Positions 36,033 through 47,000 of a stretch of 64,000 nt of DNA are shown piece after piece. The notes under the pieces are model-generated. The model was not told the origin of the DNA, searched no databases, and saw only the letters and a list, made by a program, of their open reading frames with translations. Source of the DNA: Lewinellaceae bacterium. Its GTDB lineage: Bacteria > Bacteroidota > Bacteroidia > Chitinophagales > Saprospiraceae. A program made the position numbers and the translations under genes. The stretch is from assembly GCA_020636135.1 (NCBI GenBank), contig JACJYK010000001.1, positions 1,784,501 through 1,848,500 on the forward strand, written 5' to 3'. How positions within the stretch are numbered: the stretch's first letter is position 1; the number at the start of each line of letters is the position of its first letter.

Positions 36033-36818
36033 ATGCCTGAGGACGTCTCACCGTCAAACCCGAAAGCTCAAAAGTGGCCATCGCTTAGCATTGTGGTTCC
36101 CTGTTTTAATGAACTTGATCGCCTGGATGCATTACACCGGGAGCTTCTGGCATTCCTTGAAAGGTGGGATAGCACCGTGCAGATCATCCTGGTCGACGAT
36201 GGTTCCAGGGACCAGAGTTATGATAAAATGAAACACTTGTTTGGCGAAATGAAGCCGGCGGAAGTGGAACTTATTCATTATCCGGATAACCAGGGTAAAG
36301 GTTATGCACTTCAGGCTGGGATTCAGGCAGCCCACCACCGGTATGTGCTGACCATGGATGCAGATGTCGCTACCTCTCCCATGATGCTCCTGAAGTGGTT
36401 TACCGAACCGGAACTTATTGATCCGGGTACGATCTACATCGGGTCGCGGGAGCATCGGAGTTCCCACATCCGGGTGCCCGGGATACGTAAGTGGTCCGGG
36501 AGACTTTTTAATCTTTTCACCCGGGTCAGCAGCGGTATTCCATACCGGGATACCCAGTGTGGATTCAAGTGGTATCCTTCGGATTATGCACATGAGCTGT
36601 TTGCTAATTTGATTACCTTCGGATGGGCACATGATATCGAAATCTTGTGGAAAGCCCGCAAAATGCACTGGCGAATCCGGGAGATGCCGGTTGATTGGGA
36701 TCATCAAACCAATTCCAAGATAAAATTGCTTTCCGATGGCCTGAAGATGGGGTGGGAAGTACTCCGGCTGCGTGTGCATTTTTGGAAACAATCGGTTTTC
36801 AAATCCGATAATACATGA
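36033..36818 (+). CDS. Glycosyltransferase family 2, dolichyl-phosphate glucosyltransferase-like
   Basis: Cytoplasmic GT-A glycosyltransferase of 261 residues, with no membrane segment. Motifs are LSIVVPCFNELDRL, IILVDDGSRDQS, the NQGKGYALQAGIQAA loop, the TMDADVAT acid motif, GSREHRSS, and DTQCGFKWY, which together mark the Alg5/DPG synthase-like group that loads glucose or mannose onto a polyprenyl phosphate. The product would be used for glycan or glycoprotein assembly in the envelope. It overlaps the carboxylase gene by 4 bases (ATGA), although the two have no known metabolic link. Confidence 0.87.
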   Translation: MPEDVSPSNPKAQKWPSLSIVVPCFNELDRLDALHRELLAFLERWDSTVQIILVDDGSRDQSYDKMKHLFGEMKPAEVELIHYPDNQGKGYALQAGIQAAHHRYVLTMDADVATSPMMLLKWFTEPELIDPGTIYIGSREHRSSHIRVPGIRKWSGRLFNLFTRVSSGIPYRDTQCGFKWYPSDYAHELFANLITFGWAHDIEILWKARKMHWRIREMPVDWDHQTNSKIKLLSDGLKMGWEVLRLRVHFWKQSVFKSDNT

Positions 36819-38359
36819 AAAAGGGAATTGATACACTGAAGGCTAAGATAGCTGAAGCCCGTAAGGGCGGAGGAGAACACCGCATTGAGCACCAACACCA
36901 GAAAGGCAAGCTGACAGCCCGGGAGCGAATTGAAGTGCTTCTGGATCAGAATACCTTTGAGGAATTAGGCATGCTGGTCACCCACCGCTCGGTGGATTTT
37001 GGCATGGATAAAGAGAAGTATTACGGTGACGGAGTGATTACCGGTTATGGCACGATCCACAACAGGCCTGTATACGTGTTTTCTCAGGATTTTACGGTCT
37101 TCGGAGGTTCATTGTCGGAAGCACATGCCGAGAAGGTTTGCAGGATCATGGATCTGGCACTTGCCAACGGGGTCCCTTTGATTGGATTAAACGACTCCGG
37201 AGGGGCACGCATTCAGGAAGGAGTGGTATCTCTGGGTGGCTATGCAGATATCTTTTACCGCAATACCATTGCTTCGGGAGTCATTCCCCAGATATCGGCC
37301 ATCATGGGCCCTTGTGCCGGCGGCGCCGTGTATAGTCCGGCTATCACCGACTTTATCTTTATGGTGGACCACACTTCTTACATGTTTGTGACCGGACCCA
37401 ATGTGGTTAAAACGGTTACCAATGAGACAATAACTTCGGAAGACCTGGGAGGAGCCATGACCCACGCCAGTCACTCCGGAGTCGCCCATCTGGTAGCAGA
37501 AAATGATGTGGAGTGCCTCCAGTCCATCCGAAGGCTGATGACCTATATACCACAAAGCCACGAACAGAAGACGCCTGACGTGCCCTATGCTCTGATGTCG
37601 AATGAATTGAGGCCGGTACTTAATACGATCATGCCAGATAATCCTCAGCAGCCCTACGATATGAAGGAAATCATCCGGGGTATCATAGATCAGGATTCCT
37701 TTTTTGAACTTCATGCGAAATATGCTGAAAATATTGTCATAGGTTTCGGACGTATCGGAGGGCAAAGCATTGGAATTGTAGCCAATCAGCCAGGACATCT
37801 GGCAGGGGTCCTGGATGTCAACAGCAGCAAAAAAGGAGCTCGCTTTGTACGTTTTTGTGATGCGTTCAACATTCCATTACTCGTATTGGTTGATGTGCCC
37901 GGATTTCTTCCCGGGAAAGATCAGGAATGGAATGCGATCATCACCAATGGCGCAAAATTGTTGTATGCATTCAGTGAGGCGACCGTGCCTCGGATCACCA
38001 TCATCACCCGCAAAGCCTACGGAGGAGCTTACGATGTGATGAATTCCAAGCACATCGGAGCTGACTTCAATTATGCCTGGCCTACCGCGGAGATTGCAGT
38101 CATGGGCGCCAAGGGGGCTACTGAAATCATATTCAAGAAGGAGATTGCCAGTGCTGAAGATCCCACCGCAAAGCTGGCTGAAATGGAAGCCAAATACGCG
38201 AATAAATTTGCCAATCCATATCTGGCTGCCGAACGAGGTTATGTGGATGAAATTATTGAACCACAGATTACCCGTGTAAAGCTCCTGAAATCCTTTGCGA
38301 TGCTTCGCAATAAACAAACCAGGATGCCCTCCAAAAAGCACGGCAACATTCCATTGTAA
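36815..38359 (+). CDS. Acyl-CoA carboxylase carboxyltransferase (beta) subunit, propionyl-CoA type
   Basis: Biotin-dependent carboxyltransferase of 514 residues moving CO2 from carboxybiotin to an acyl-CoA, most likely propionyl-CoA to give methylmalonyl-CoA. Two crotonase-fold halves are visible: GKLTARERIEVLLDQ, SQDFTVFGGSLSEAHAEK, GGARIQEGV, IMGPCAGGAVYSPA in the first, and VDVPGFLPGKDQEW, ITRKAYGGAYDVM, WPTAEIAVMGAKGA in the second. Methylmalonyl-CoA decarboxylase alpha is the alternative, since the families are close. No biotin carrier is next to it. The only biotin carboxylase in the window is at 12735-14177. Its stop codon lies inside a perfect palindrome that precedes the GH3 gene. 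Confidence 0.9.
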   Translation: MKKGIDTLKAKIAEARKGGGEHRIEHQHQKGKLTARERIEVLLDQNTFEELGMLVTHRSVDFGMDKEKYYGDGVITGYGTIHNRPVYVFSQDFTVFGGSLSEAHAEKVCRIMDLALANGVPLIGLNDSGGARIQEGVVSLGGYADIFYRNTIASGVIPQISAIMGPCAGGAVYSPAITDFIFMVDHTSYMFVTGPNVVKTVTNETITSEDLGGAMTHASHSGVAHLVAENDVECLQSIRRLMTYIPQSHEQKTPDVPYALMSNELRPVLNTIMPDNPQQPYDMKEIIRGIIDQDSFFELHAKYAENIVIGFGRIGGQSIGIVANQPGHLAGVLDVNSSKKGARFVRFCDAFNIPLLVLVDVPGFLPGKDQEWNAIITNGAKLLYAFSEATVPRITIITRKAYGGAYDVMNSKHIGADFNYAWPTAEIAVMGAKGATEIIFKKEIASAEDPTAKLAEMEAKYANKFANPYLAAERGYVDEIIEPQITRVKLLKSFAMLRNKQTRMPSKKHGNIPL

Positions 38360-38373
38360 CAATTTGTTACAAT
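38353..38373. promoter_or_regulatory. Perfect 21-base palindrome overlapping the GH3 promoter, candidate operator
   Basis: The 10-base arm ATTGTAACAA and its exact reverse complement surround a central T. The palindrome covers the -33 TTG of the promoter called next and the stop codon of the upstream carboxylase gene. As RNA it could form an 8-bp hairpin followed by a T-rich run, so a weak terminator for the carboxylase gene is the alternative reading. Confidence 0.55.
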
Positions 38374-38385
38374 TAAGTATTTTTG
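38354..38385 (+). promoter_or_regulatory. Bacteroidota promoter for the GH3 gene (TTG, 21-base spacer, TAnnTTTG)
   Basis: TTG at 38354-38356 and TATTTTTG at 38378-38385 are separated by 21 bases, close to the TTTG-N19-21-TAnnTTTG consensus of the phylum's primary sigma factor. This is the only complete two-part promoter I found. It predicts a leader of about 40 bases before the ATG at 38435. Confidence 0.6.
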
Positions 38386-38434
38386 CCTGGATTGAGGATA
38401 GTCTCAATAGGTTTGTCTTTTAATTTATCCAATT

Positions 38435-40879
38435 ATGAATGCGAGAATTTCGTCGGTTTGGACTTATGGCTTAGGTCTGATCCTCCTTTTCGGCCTTGGT
38501 GCCTGCGCTTCTCCGGAATCGCCGCAGCAGGCTGATCAACAACAAAACATACAAGACATCATTAACAAAATGTCCCTGGAACAGAAGGCTGAATTGGTTA
38601 TCGGTACGGGAATGTTTTTCCCCGGTTTGCCGGATTCGGTAGCTGCGATGTTTGGCAATCGTGAACGCACGATGGACAGCGCGTATTATCCGATGGTGGA
38701 CCGGGTACGTAAAGTGCTGCCCGGCGCGGCGGGTTTTACTGCCGAGTTCCCGGAATTGGGGATTACCACCCAGGTGCTGGCCGACGGACCTGCTGGTTTG
38801 CGGGTGTCACCACAGCGGGAAGGGGAAACACGCACCTATTATTGTACGGCATTTCCGATCGCTACCTTGCTGGCTTCAACCTGGGATACCGAACTGGTTG
38901 AGAAAGTAGGAGAAGCCATGGGCAATGAAGTTTTGTCCTACAATGCAGATGTCCTCCTTGGTCCCGGGATGAATATTCAGCGGGATCCCTTATGTGGCCG
39001 GAATTTTGAATATTACTCGGAAGATCCTTTGGTGACCGGCAAAATGGCTGCAGCCATGGTGGCTGGCGTTCAATCCAATGGGGTCGGAAACTCGATCAAA
39101 CATTTTGCGGCTAACAACCAGGAAACACAACGGCAATCGGTGAATACCATCGTGAGTGAGAGAGCCCTCCGTGAAATTTACCTGCGGGGATTTGAGATCG
39201 CCGTGACGGAATCCAAACCCTGGACCGTCATGACTTCCTACAATCTGATTAATGGTACCTACGCCGCAGAAAGTAAAGACCTGATAACAAACATTCTCCG
39301 CAAAGACTGGGGCTTCGACGGTTATGTCATGACCGACTGGGGTGGTGGCAGTGATGTGGTAGCGATGATGGAAGCCGGAAATGACCTGATCATGCCCGGT
39401 ACCGAACAATACTACCACGACGTGGTCAAAGCGGTTCAGGATGGGAAATTGCAGGAATCGGTGCTAGATGAGAATGTACGGCGGATCCTGACCATCATGA
39501 TGCGTTCACCCAAGCAGAAAGGAATACATCCTTCCGACAATCCGGACCTCAAAGCACATGCCGAGGTGACCCGCCAAGCTGCCACAGATGGTTTTGTACT
39601 CTTGAAAAATGACCATAATGCATTGCCTTTGCCTGCAGGTACTGCCGATATCGCTGTTTTTGGTACGACCTCCTATGAGTTTATATCAGGAGGTACCGGA
39701 AGTGGGGATGTCAATGAAGCCTATACCATATCGCTGATCGATGGCCTGAAAAATGGCGGATTGGTCAACGATGCAGAACTGACCAAAATATACCAGGATT
39801 ATATTGCCGATTTCCGGTCCAAGCAACCTGCTCCCCGGAATTTCTTTGAAGCATTTATGAGTGGTAACCGGCCACCCGCAGAGATGGAAGTAACCAAGGC
39901 GTTAGCCGGAAAGATGGCAAAGCAGGCTGATGTGGCCCTGATCACGATTGGTAGAAATGCCGGCGAGGGTGGGGACCGCAAAGCAGAACCCGGAGACTTT
40001 TATCTCTCCGCCACGGAAAAAAGTATGATCGATAATGTCTCCCGGGCATTCCAGGCAGAAGGCAAAAAGGCCATTGTGATCCTGAATATTGGTGGTGTGA
40101 TCGAAACCGCCAGTTGGAGGGATGCTCCTGATGCCCTGCTATGCGTCTGGCAACCCGGTCAGGAAGCAGGAAACTCTGTTGTGGATATTCTGAAAGGCAA
40201 CAGCAACCCTTCCGGGAAACTGGCTGTAACGTTCCCGCTGAATTACGATGATGTACCTTCATCCAAGAATTTCCCGGGTACTGCAGTAGAATCCGGACTT
40301 AAAGATGCACCGGATCTGTCCGGAGTTTCGTTTATGCGCCGCATTCCATGGCAGGTAACCTATGAAGAGGACATCTACGTAGGCTATCGGTATTATGCTA
40401 CCTTCCAGAAACCAGTGGCTTATCCGTTTGGCTATGGCTTAAGCTACACCACCTTTGAATACAGTAATCTGGAATTAAGCTCCGGTGAATTCAACGATGC
40501 CATCAGTGTTACAGTAGATGTTAAAAATACCGGACAGGTAGCTGGTCGTGAAGTCGTGCAGGTTTACCTGTCCGCACCTTCTGTCAAGCTTGAAAAGCCT
40601 GCCATGGTCCTGGTGGATTTTGGAAAAACCCATACCCTTGCCCCGGGTGAATCGCAGAAACTGACCTTTACCATTGAACCCCGTGATCTGTGCTCTTTTG
40701 ATGAAGCGGCATCTGCATGGGTTGCAGAAGCTGGGGATTACGGAGTGAAAGTGGGCGATTCTTCTGAACGGATTTTGCTGAACGGGAAGTTTACACTTGC
40801 TTCAGATCGTACCGTCCAGTCGGTGACTAAATCGCTGGCTCCGCAAGTGCCCATTCATAAACTTTTTACTACCCGTTAG
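38435..40879 (+). CDS. GH3 family beta-glucosidase-like lipoprotein
   Basis: Exported glycoside hydrolase of 814 residues. The signal peptide ends in a lipobox (LFGLGACAS). The catalytic (alpha/beta) barrel spans about residues 45-360, with DGPAGLRVS, GRNFEYYSEDP, KHFAANNQETQR and the nucleophile D301 in VMTDWGGG. The C-terminal GH3 sandwich lies at about 385-640, with GRNAGEGGDRKAEPGD supplying the likely acid/base region. A fibronectin III-like domain closes the protein (VDVKNTGQVAGREVVQVYLS). It removes terminal beta-linked glucose or related sugars from oligosaccharides at the membrane surface. It has its own promoter, operator-like palindrome and terminator, so it is a single-gene regulated unit. 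Confidence 0.93.
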   Translation: MNARISSVWTYGLGLILLFGLGACASPESPQQADQQQNIQDIINKMSLEQKAELVIGTGMFFPGLPDSVAAMFGNRERTMDSAYYPMVDRVRKVLPGAAGFTAEFPELGITTQVLADGPAGLRVSPQREGETRTYYCTAFPIATLLASTWDTELVEKVGEAMGNEVLSYNADVLLGPGMNIQRDPLCGRNFEYYSEDPLVTGKMAAAMVAGVQSNGVGNSIKHFAANNQETQRQSVNTIVSERALREIYLRGFEIAVTESKPWTVMTSYNLINGTYAAESKDLITNILRKDWGFDGYVMTDWGGGSDVVAMMEAGNDLIMPGTEQYYHDVVKAVQDGKLQESVLDENVRRILTIMMRSPKQKGIHPSDNPDLKAHAEVTRQAATDGFVLLKNDHNALPLPAGTADIAVFGTTSYEFISGGTGSGDVNEAYTISLIDGLKNGGLVNDAELTKIYQDYIADFRSKQPAPRNFFEAFMSGNRPPAEMEVTKALAGKMAKQADVALITIGRNAGEGGDRKAEPGDFYLSATEKSMIDNVSRAFQAEGKKAIVILNIGGVIETASWRDAPDALLCVWQPGQEAGNSVVDILKGNSNPSGKLAVTFPLNYDDVPSSKNFPGTAVESGLKDAPDLSGVSFMRRIPWQVTYEEDIYVGYRYYATFQKPVAYPFGYGLSYTTFEYSNLELSSGEFNDAISVTVDVKNTGQVAGREVVQVYLSAPSVKLEKPAMVLVDFGKTHTLAPGESQKLTFTIEPRDLCSFDEAASAWVAEAGDYGVKVGDSSERILLNGKFTLASDRTVQSVTKSLAPQVPIHKLFTTR

Positions 40880-40932
40880 AGACTAATTGAGAGTAGTTGA
40901 TATTTACCAATTGCTCTGTGAGGTTAAATACG

Positions 40933-40967
40933 GCGAGTCGGGAATCCCTGACTCGCTGTTTTTATTT
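40933..40967 (+). terminator. Intrinsic terminator of the GH3 gene
   Basis: GCGAGTC (40933-40939) pairs with GACTCGC (40950-40956), continued inward by GGG/CCC with one bulged T and an AAT loop. TGTTTTTATTT follows immediately. It lies 54 bases after the GH3 stop codon. Confidence 0.85.
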
Positions 40968-41099
40968 GGATAAACGTGGATTTCTCTAAATATGCCTGAC
41001 TTCATTAATATTTTCAGGTTAACAGCTAATATTATAGCCGGATGCTTTTGTGGAAAAAAGGATAGATCGTAAGTTCGTAGCAGACAACCGACCTGAACC

Positions 41100-44000
41100 A
41101 TGAACTTGCGCTATATACCCATTGCTGTCCTGTTCTTTCTTCCCTCTGCTATGGATTTATTAATCAGTCAATCCTGTTCAGACTTATACATTTCCGAATA
41201 CATCGAGGGTAGTTCCAACAACAAATGTATCGAAATCTATAACCCCACACCCAACAGCATAGACTTAAGCTCGACCGGATACGCATTGAAATTTTTCTTT
41301 AATGGGAGCACTTCGGCCGGTACCACCATCAATCTTGCCGGAATGCTGCCAGGCGGTGATGTATATGTGGTTTGCGACAATGATGCTGCCCCTGCCTTCC
41401 TGGCAGTAGCGGATCAAACGTCCACCTCTTCATTTTACAATGGGGATGATGCAGTTTTATTACTTAGAGGAACAGACACACTGGATATCATCGGAGTGAT
41501 CGGAAATGATCCGGGCACAGCCTGGACAGGAAGTTCTGTCAGTACGTTAAATCAAACACTGGTCCGTCGACCAGGTGTCAAATCCGGAATAGTGTCAAAT
41601 CCGGCCAGTTTTAATCCCAGTTTGGAGTGGATCTCCTATGCCCAGGATTTTGCGGGTAATCTCGGGGCCCATTATCAGGATCCTTGTCCCTGTACCGAAT
41701 TGTATTTTTCGGAATACCTGGAAGGCAGCTCCAATAGTAAAGCATTGGAAATCTATAATCCCACCACCAATTGTGTGGATCTGGCGGAGTATACTGTATA
41801 TCGTTTCAATAACGGATCTTCAACTGCTTTGGATTCCATGCATTTTAACCAAATGCTTTGCCCTGGAGAGGTTTATGTAATTGCCAATCCAAGTGCCGCT
41901 GCTCCTATTCTGAATGTAGCAGATACCACCCATACCATTACATTTTTCAATGGCGACGATGCCATCGTACTAAGCCACCTGACCAGGCAAATTGATATCA
42001 TCGGTATCATTGGAGTCGATCCTGGCACCAACTGGCCGGTAGGTAGTGGCGCTACGTCTGAATTCACTCTGGTTCGTATGAGTTCTGTCAACAGTCCTAC
42101 TATCGACTGGTCAGTAGGTGCGACGCAGTGGAATGTGTTTCCTCAAAATACCTTTGACTCTCTGGGGACTCATTTTCAAAATGCATGTAGTCTTTCTTGT
42201 GATTCCATGGTTGTTGTTACGGAAGGAATGAATCCATGTTCAGGTGCAATTGATGCATTATCCTATGGGCTGTTCTGGTACATACAAACCACCCAACCTG
42301 TTATGCAGATTTCCTCCACGCATGGTGCGGTAACCATGCAGATCGCTCCCGATACCCTTCTGGTATCCATGATGAATATTCCCAGCGGCGACCCGGCAGA
42401 AGTCGTACTGGTAGGAGGTGTCTGCGGAGATACGTTACGATTGCGGGATACCATATCCTGTGATGTATGCGACTTCATCCTGCCACCCAATGCCGGAGAT
42501 GAGACGTTTTGTGGTGATCCTTCTCCAACAGTAGTCCCCACAGGTGGAGGATTTCCGGGTTTGAAGGTAACCAGTGATCTGTTTTTCTCCGAGTACACGG
42601 AAGGCAGTGGGTTTAATAAATGCCTGGAGCTATTTAATGGTACGGGGCAGAACATTGATCTGGCCTCCGGGTTCTATACGATAGACATTTACTTTAATGG
42701 AAATACCACCGCTACTTCACATGTCGACTTGACTGGAATCATCCCTGATCAGGGGACTTTTGTCATTTGTGATGACGGAGCAACTATGGCTTTCCTGAGC
42801 CTGGCGGATCTCATCGACAATAACTTAAGCTTTAATGGAGATGATGCTATCACGCTATCTCACAATGGGGTGATCATCGATGTCATCGGACAGATCGGCG
42901 TTGACCCGGGATCACAATGGGGTAGTGGAGTCCAGTCGACAGCGGATAATACGTTAATCCGCCGTCCTACTATTTTTAAAGGTGATGAGAATCCAGCTGA
43001 TCCCTTCCTTCCTGCGACAGAATGGGACGGATTTGCCACCGATCATATGGCTGACCTGGGGATGCATACGTATTCTGCGATGGATACCCTACCGGAATAT
43101 TACAATTTTTACGATGGTGACCCCGCCATGGGTGGTATGCTGATCGCGAGTGGGCCTTCCTTGTCGGTGGCTTCCAGTGCCAATGATTCCACGATTTATG
43201 TCACTGCACTTAGTATGGGTTGTGAAAGTGCAGCCGTGCCGCTGACATTCCGGAGCCTGCAGGTTGAATCACCATCCTGTCAGGATCTGGTCCACATCTC
43301 ACTGACGACCGGGTGCGATCGCGAAATTCTTGTTGGTGATGTTCTCTCGGGTGCGTACTCCTGTACGGACGCCTTTGATTTAATCCTTACCAATACACAG
43401 GGAGTAAGCTTGGCCAGCCCATTAGTAAACCTGATGGATGTTGGCTCTTCATTTACGTACCGGATTCGGAATCGCTACGATGGAGCTACCTGCTGGGGTA
43501 CCATTCAGGTTGAAAAGAAATTTCCACCGGTCATTGAATGCCGGGATGTAACCATTGCCTGCACAGATACATTGCCACTTCCTCCGGTACCCATTAGTTG
43601 CGACCCGTACATCCGTACAACTATTCACAATCAATCCTTCACACACGAAGATTGTGACAGCCGCTTTACCGGATACTATGACCGGTCCATTCTCGTCGAG
43701 GATGCGTGGGGGAATCAACAATCCTGTAATCAACGGATTTGGGTCGAAAAGGCAACACTGACCAACTTAATGTTCCCCGACGACGAGATCATTGAATGTC
43801 GGGATCCGGGTTTAACTTCCTTTGTGACCAGCACATTGGATGAAAATGGCTATTATCACCCCATACCTTATATCATCCAGGGTATTAACATTGGCTTGGT
43901 TGAAGCCCCAAGCATTGATGGCAATTACCTGGATCCCAGGATCGACCATTGCAACATCATAACCTTATTTGATGATGTTGTCCTGCCCGCTTGTGGCATG

Positions 44001-47000
44001 ACCTATACGATACGGCGTAACTGGATTGTGAAAGACTGGTGTACCGGAGAAGAAATATCCGGCATCCAGTACATCCGTATCATTGATACACTCGCCCCCA
44101 AATTTGAAAAGTTTAATGCCCCGGAGGTTACCTACAATGTACACGATTGCAAAGCTGCGGCGACCTTTTATTGGCCGGAAATCAAATCGGAATGCTCCTC
44201 CATTCTGGACCTGAAGTGGCGTTACGAATTGTCGTATCAGGATCCTCAACATCCGGGTAAGGAAGTGGCAGTTTACGGAGAAGTAGCTTATCCGGATCCT
44301 GTTCATTTTTATCTGCCTTTTGGCAATCATGACATCCGTTTTGACCTAAGGGATGGCTGCGAGAACGACACGACTTTTTACTACAGATTATCCATCCAGG
44401 ATGAGTTGCCTCCTGAGCCGGTTTGTGATGAGATAACTCAGGTCACACTTGACCCGGAACAGTGTTGGGCGCGGGTATATGCCAAAGACCTGGATGACGG
44501 AAGTCATGATGCCTGCTGTGATCGGTTGCATTTTGCGGTTGCGAATATGGACAGTGTTACCTATTGGAGAAATTACTGGCGGGACTATTTCTCAAGCTGC
44601 CTGGATCCTTATGACTATCACCACAATTACAATGCTATCGAAGCAGCGATCGAGGAATGGATCAATGTATTTGTGTTTGACGATTACATTGATGTGACTG
44701 AATGTGGAGAAGAACAACTTGTTTTGCGGGTTTATGAAGCATGTGGTTTGCCTGCGTACGATGATCATTTATTTAGTGGTGGCGAACACGAGTGGTTTTG
44801 GTGGAATCTTTCAGACCGTTTTGCCAGGTGGTATTGGTGGAGATTAAATGACTATATACACTACGGTGACCCGCGACCCCAGTTTGATTGTTCAACGGGC
44901 GATTTTGAATGGAAAAATCCAGTCGTCAGCGTACCCGGAGTGGGTAATTTCGGTGGCCCCTATGGTTATGAGAACTTTATTGACCGGATGGAGATTCCGG
45001 ATGCAACTGCTCGTCTGGAATGGGAGTCTCGGGTAGGGGGACCATATCAGGGGGAAGTCTCGATTACCAAAACACTTCTTGGACAGACACGGTGGTATTT
45101 CTACCACCTTTATAATGACTGCATGATAAGGGTCCTCAAAGACGACAAGACACCGCCCTTGGTCATAGCACCTGAGGATGTGACGGTCTACTGTGATGGC
45201 GTACCTTACTGGTGGGAGCTGACGAAGCCTTATGCCGGAGGCACGAAGACCGCCACGGTTAAAGGGCATGGAGCCTCCTTTACGCATGATGTATGTGAAG
45301 GAGAAGATGCACTGGCTACGTATTGCGCAGATCCTTACATCTACCCAGTAGGATGGAACACTTCAGGTGCTCCGGTAGAAGTAACGACGGTGTGTTGCGT
45401 AGAGATCCCCTGGGATGGCGGAGACTTCGGCTACTATGGTGGCTCGGTATGCGGCGAGTCCAATTATGCCGGCGGCGTGAACTGTGATGAATACAGCTAC
45501 TGGTATCACGATCACAACTGGCAGCCGATCTACTGCCGCTTGTGGCTGATGCTGGATCAATACGACAACCCGGATGGAGGCCACCCGAACCCGCAAAGTT
45601 ACTTTGACGAGACGGCGGAAGACTGGGTGATCACGGACAACTGCTGGGCACCGGAAACGGAAGTGCAATACAGTGGCAGTCTGAACGAATGTGGGGTAGG
45701 GACGCTGACCAAGACGGTGACGGCTACCGACAAATGTGGTAACACAGCGTACGACACGCAGACGCTGTATGTGAAGCCACGCTCCGACTTTGAGGTGATC
45801 TTCCCGGCAGATGTGGTGGTGAATTGCACAGACCCGGGCAGCCTGGCGGCAGACCGCACGGGAGCGGGTTATCCGGAGATCAGCGACGACGACTGTGAGC
45901 TGATCGGGGTGACGTACTCGGATGAGCGTTACGATGTGACGGAAGGCTGCTACAAGATCTTAAGGACGTGGAAGCTGATCGACTGGTGTGTTTATTCACC
46001 GGATCTGCACAGCCGCTATCCGGATGTGATCGTGGACGACCGGTTGGTAGCGAGTGAGAGCAGATGCTGCATCCACCGCAATCTGAAGGATGACGGAGAT
46101 GGTTACATGACCTATCTGCAGGTGATCAAAGTAATCGACGATGAAGCGCCGGTGATTGTATGCAATGAGCTGGAAGAGACATGCATCTACGACAACAACT
46201 GCGATGCAGCGACAGTCCGGTATGAGTTGCTGGTCTCAGGTACGGACAACTGTGCTGCTGAAGAGGAGATCCAGTACCGCTACACGGTATTGACCGGTGA
46301 GACGACTCCGGTAGCTTACGGACAAGGTCATGAGCTAAATGCAGATTTAGCAGTCGGCACCTATGGCGTCTGGCTGGTGGGTAAGGACCGCTGTGGGAAC
46401 GAGGACAGTTGTTATACGTCCTTTACGATAAGAGACTGCAAGAACCCTACACCCTATTGTTACCATGGCATCGCTACAGTGGTGATGAGTCCATCGGGAG
46501 AAGTGGAGGTCTGGGCTACGGACTTTGATGCGGGCAGCTACGACAACTGTACGACGGCCGATAACCTGATCCTGAGCTTCACGGAAGACGGCGAGACCCC
46601 AAGCATAACCTTCACTTGTGCAGACATCCCGGATGGACGGTCACAGGAGATTGAAGTGGAGATCTGGGTGATCGACGAGTCGGGTAACAAAGACTTCTGT
46701 ACGACGACGTTGTTGTTGCAGGACAATACGGGCAATGCCTGCCAGGACAGCAGTCCATTGACAAACTCCGGAACTGGATTAGCATCGCCGGGGCAAAAGG
46801 TTAAAGGAGAAGGGATAAGGACGCCAGAACTCTATCAGAATACGCCGAACCCATTCAGTGGTGAAACGAAGATCGGTTTCTGGTTGCCGGAAAGCATGAC
46901 AGCCACGCTGAGGATCATGGATGTGACGGGTAAGGAGCTGTACCGGGTGACCGGCAATTATTCAGGAGGAAATCATTTGATTACCCTGGAGGCTGGCAGC

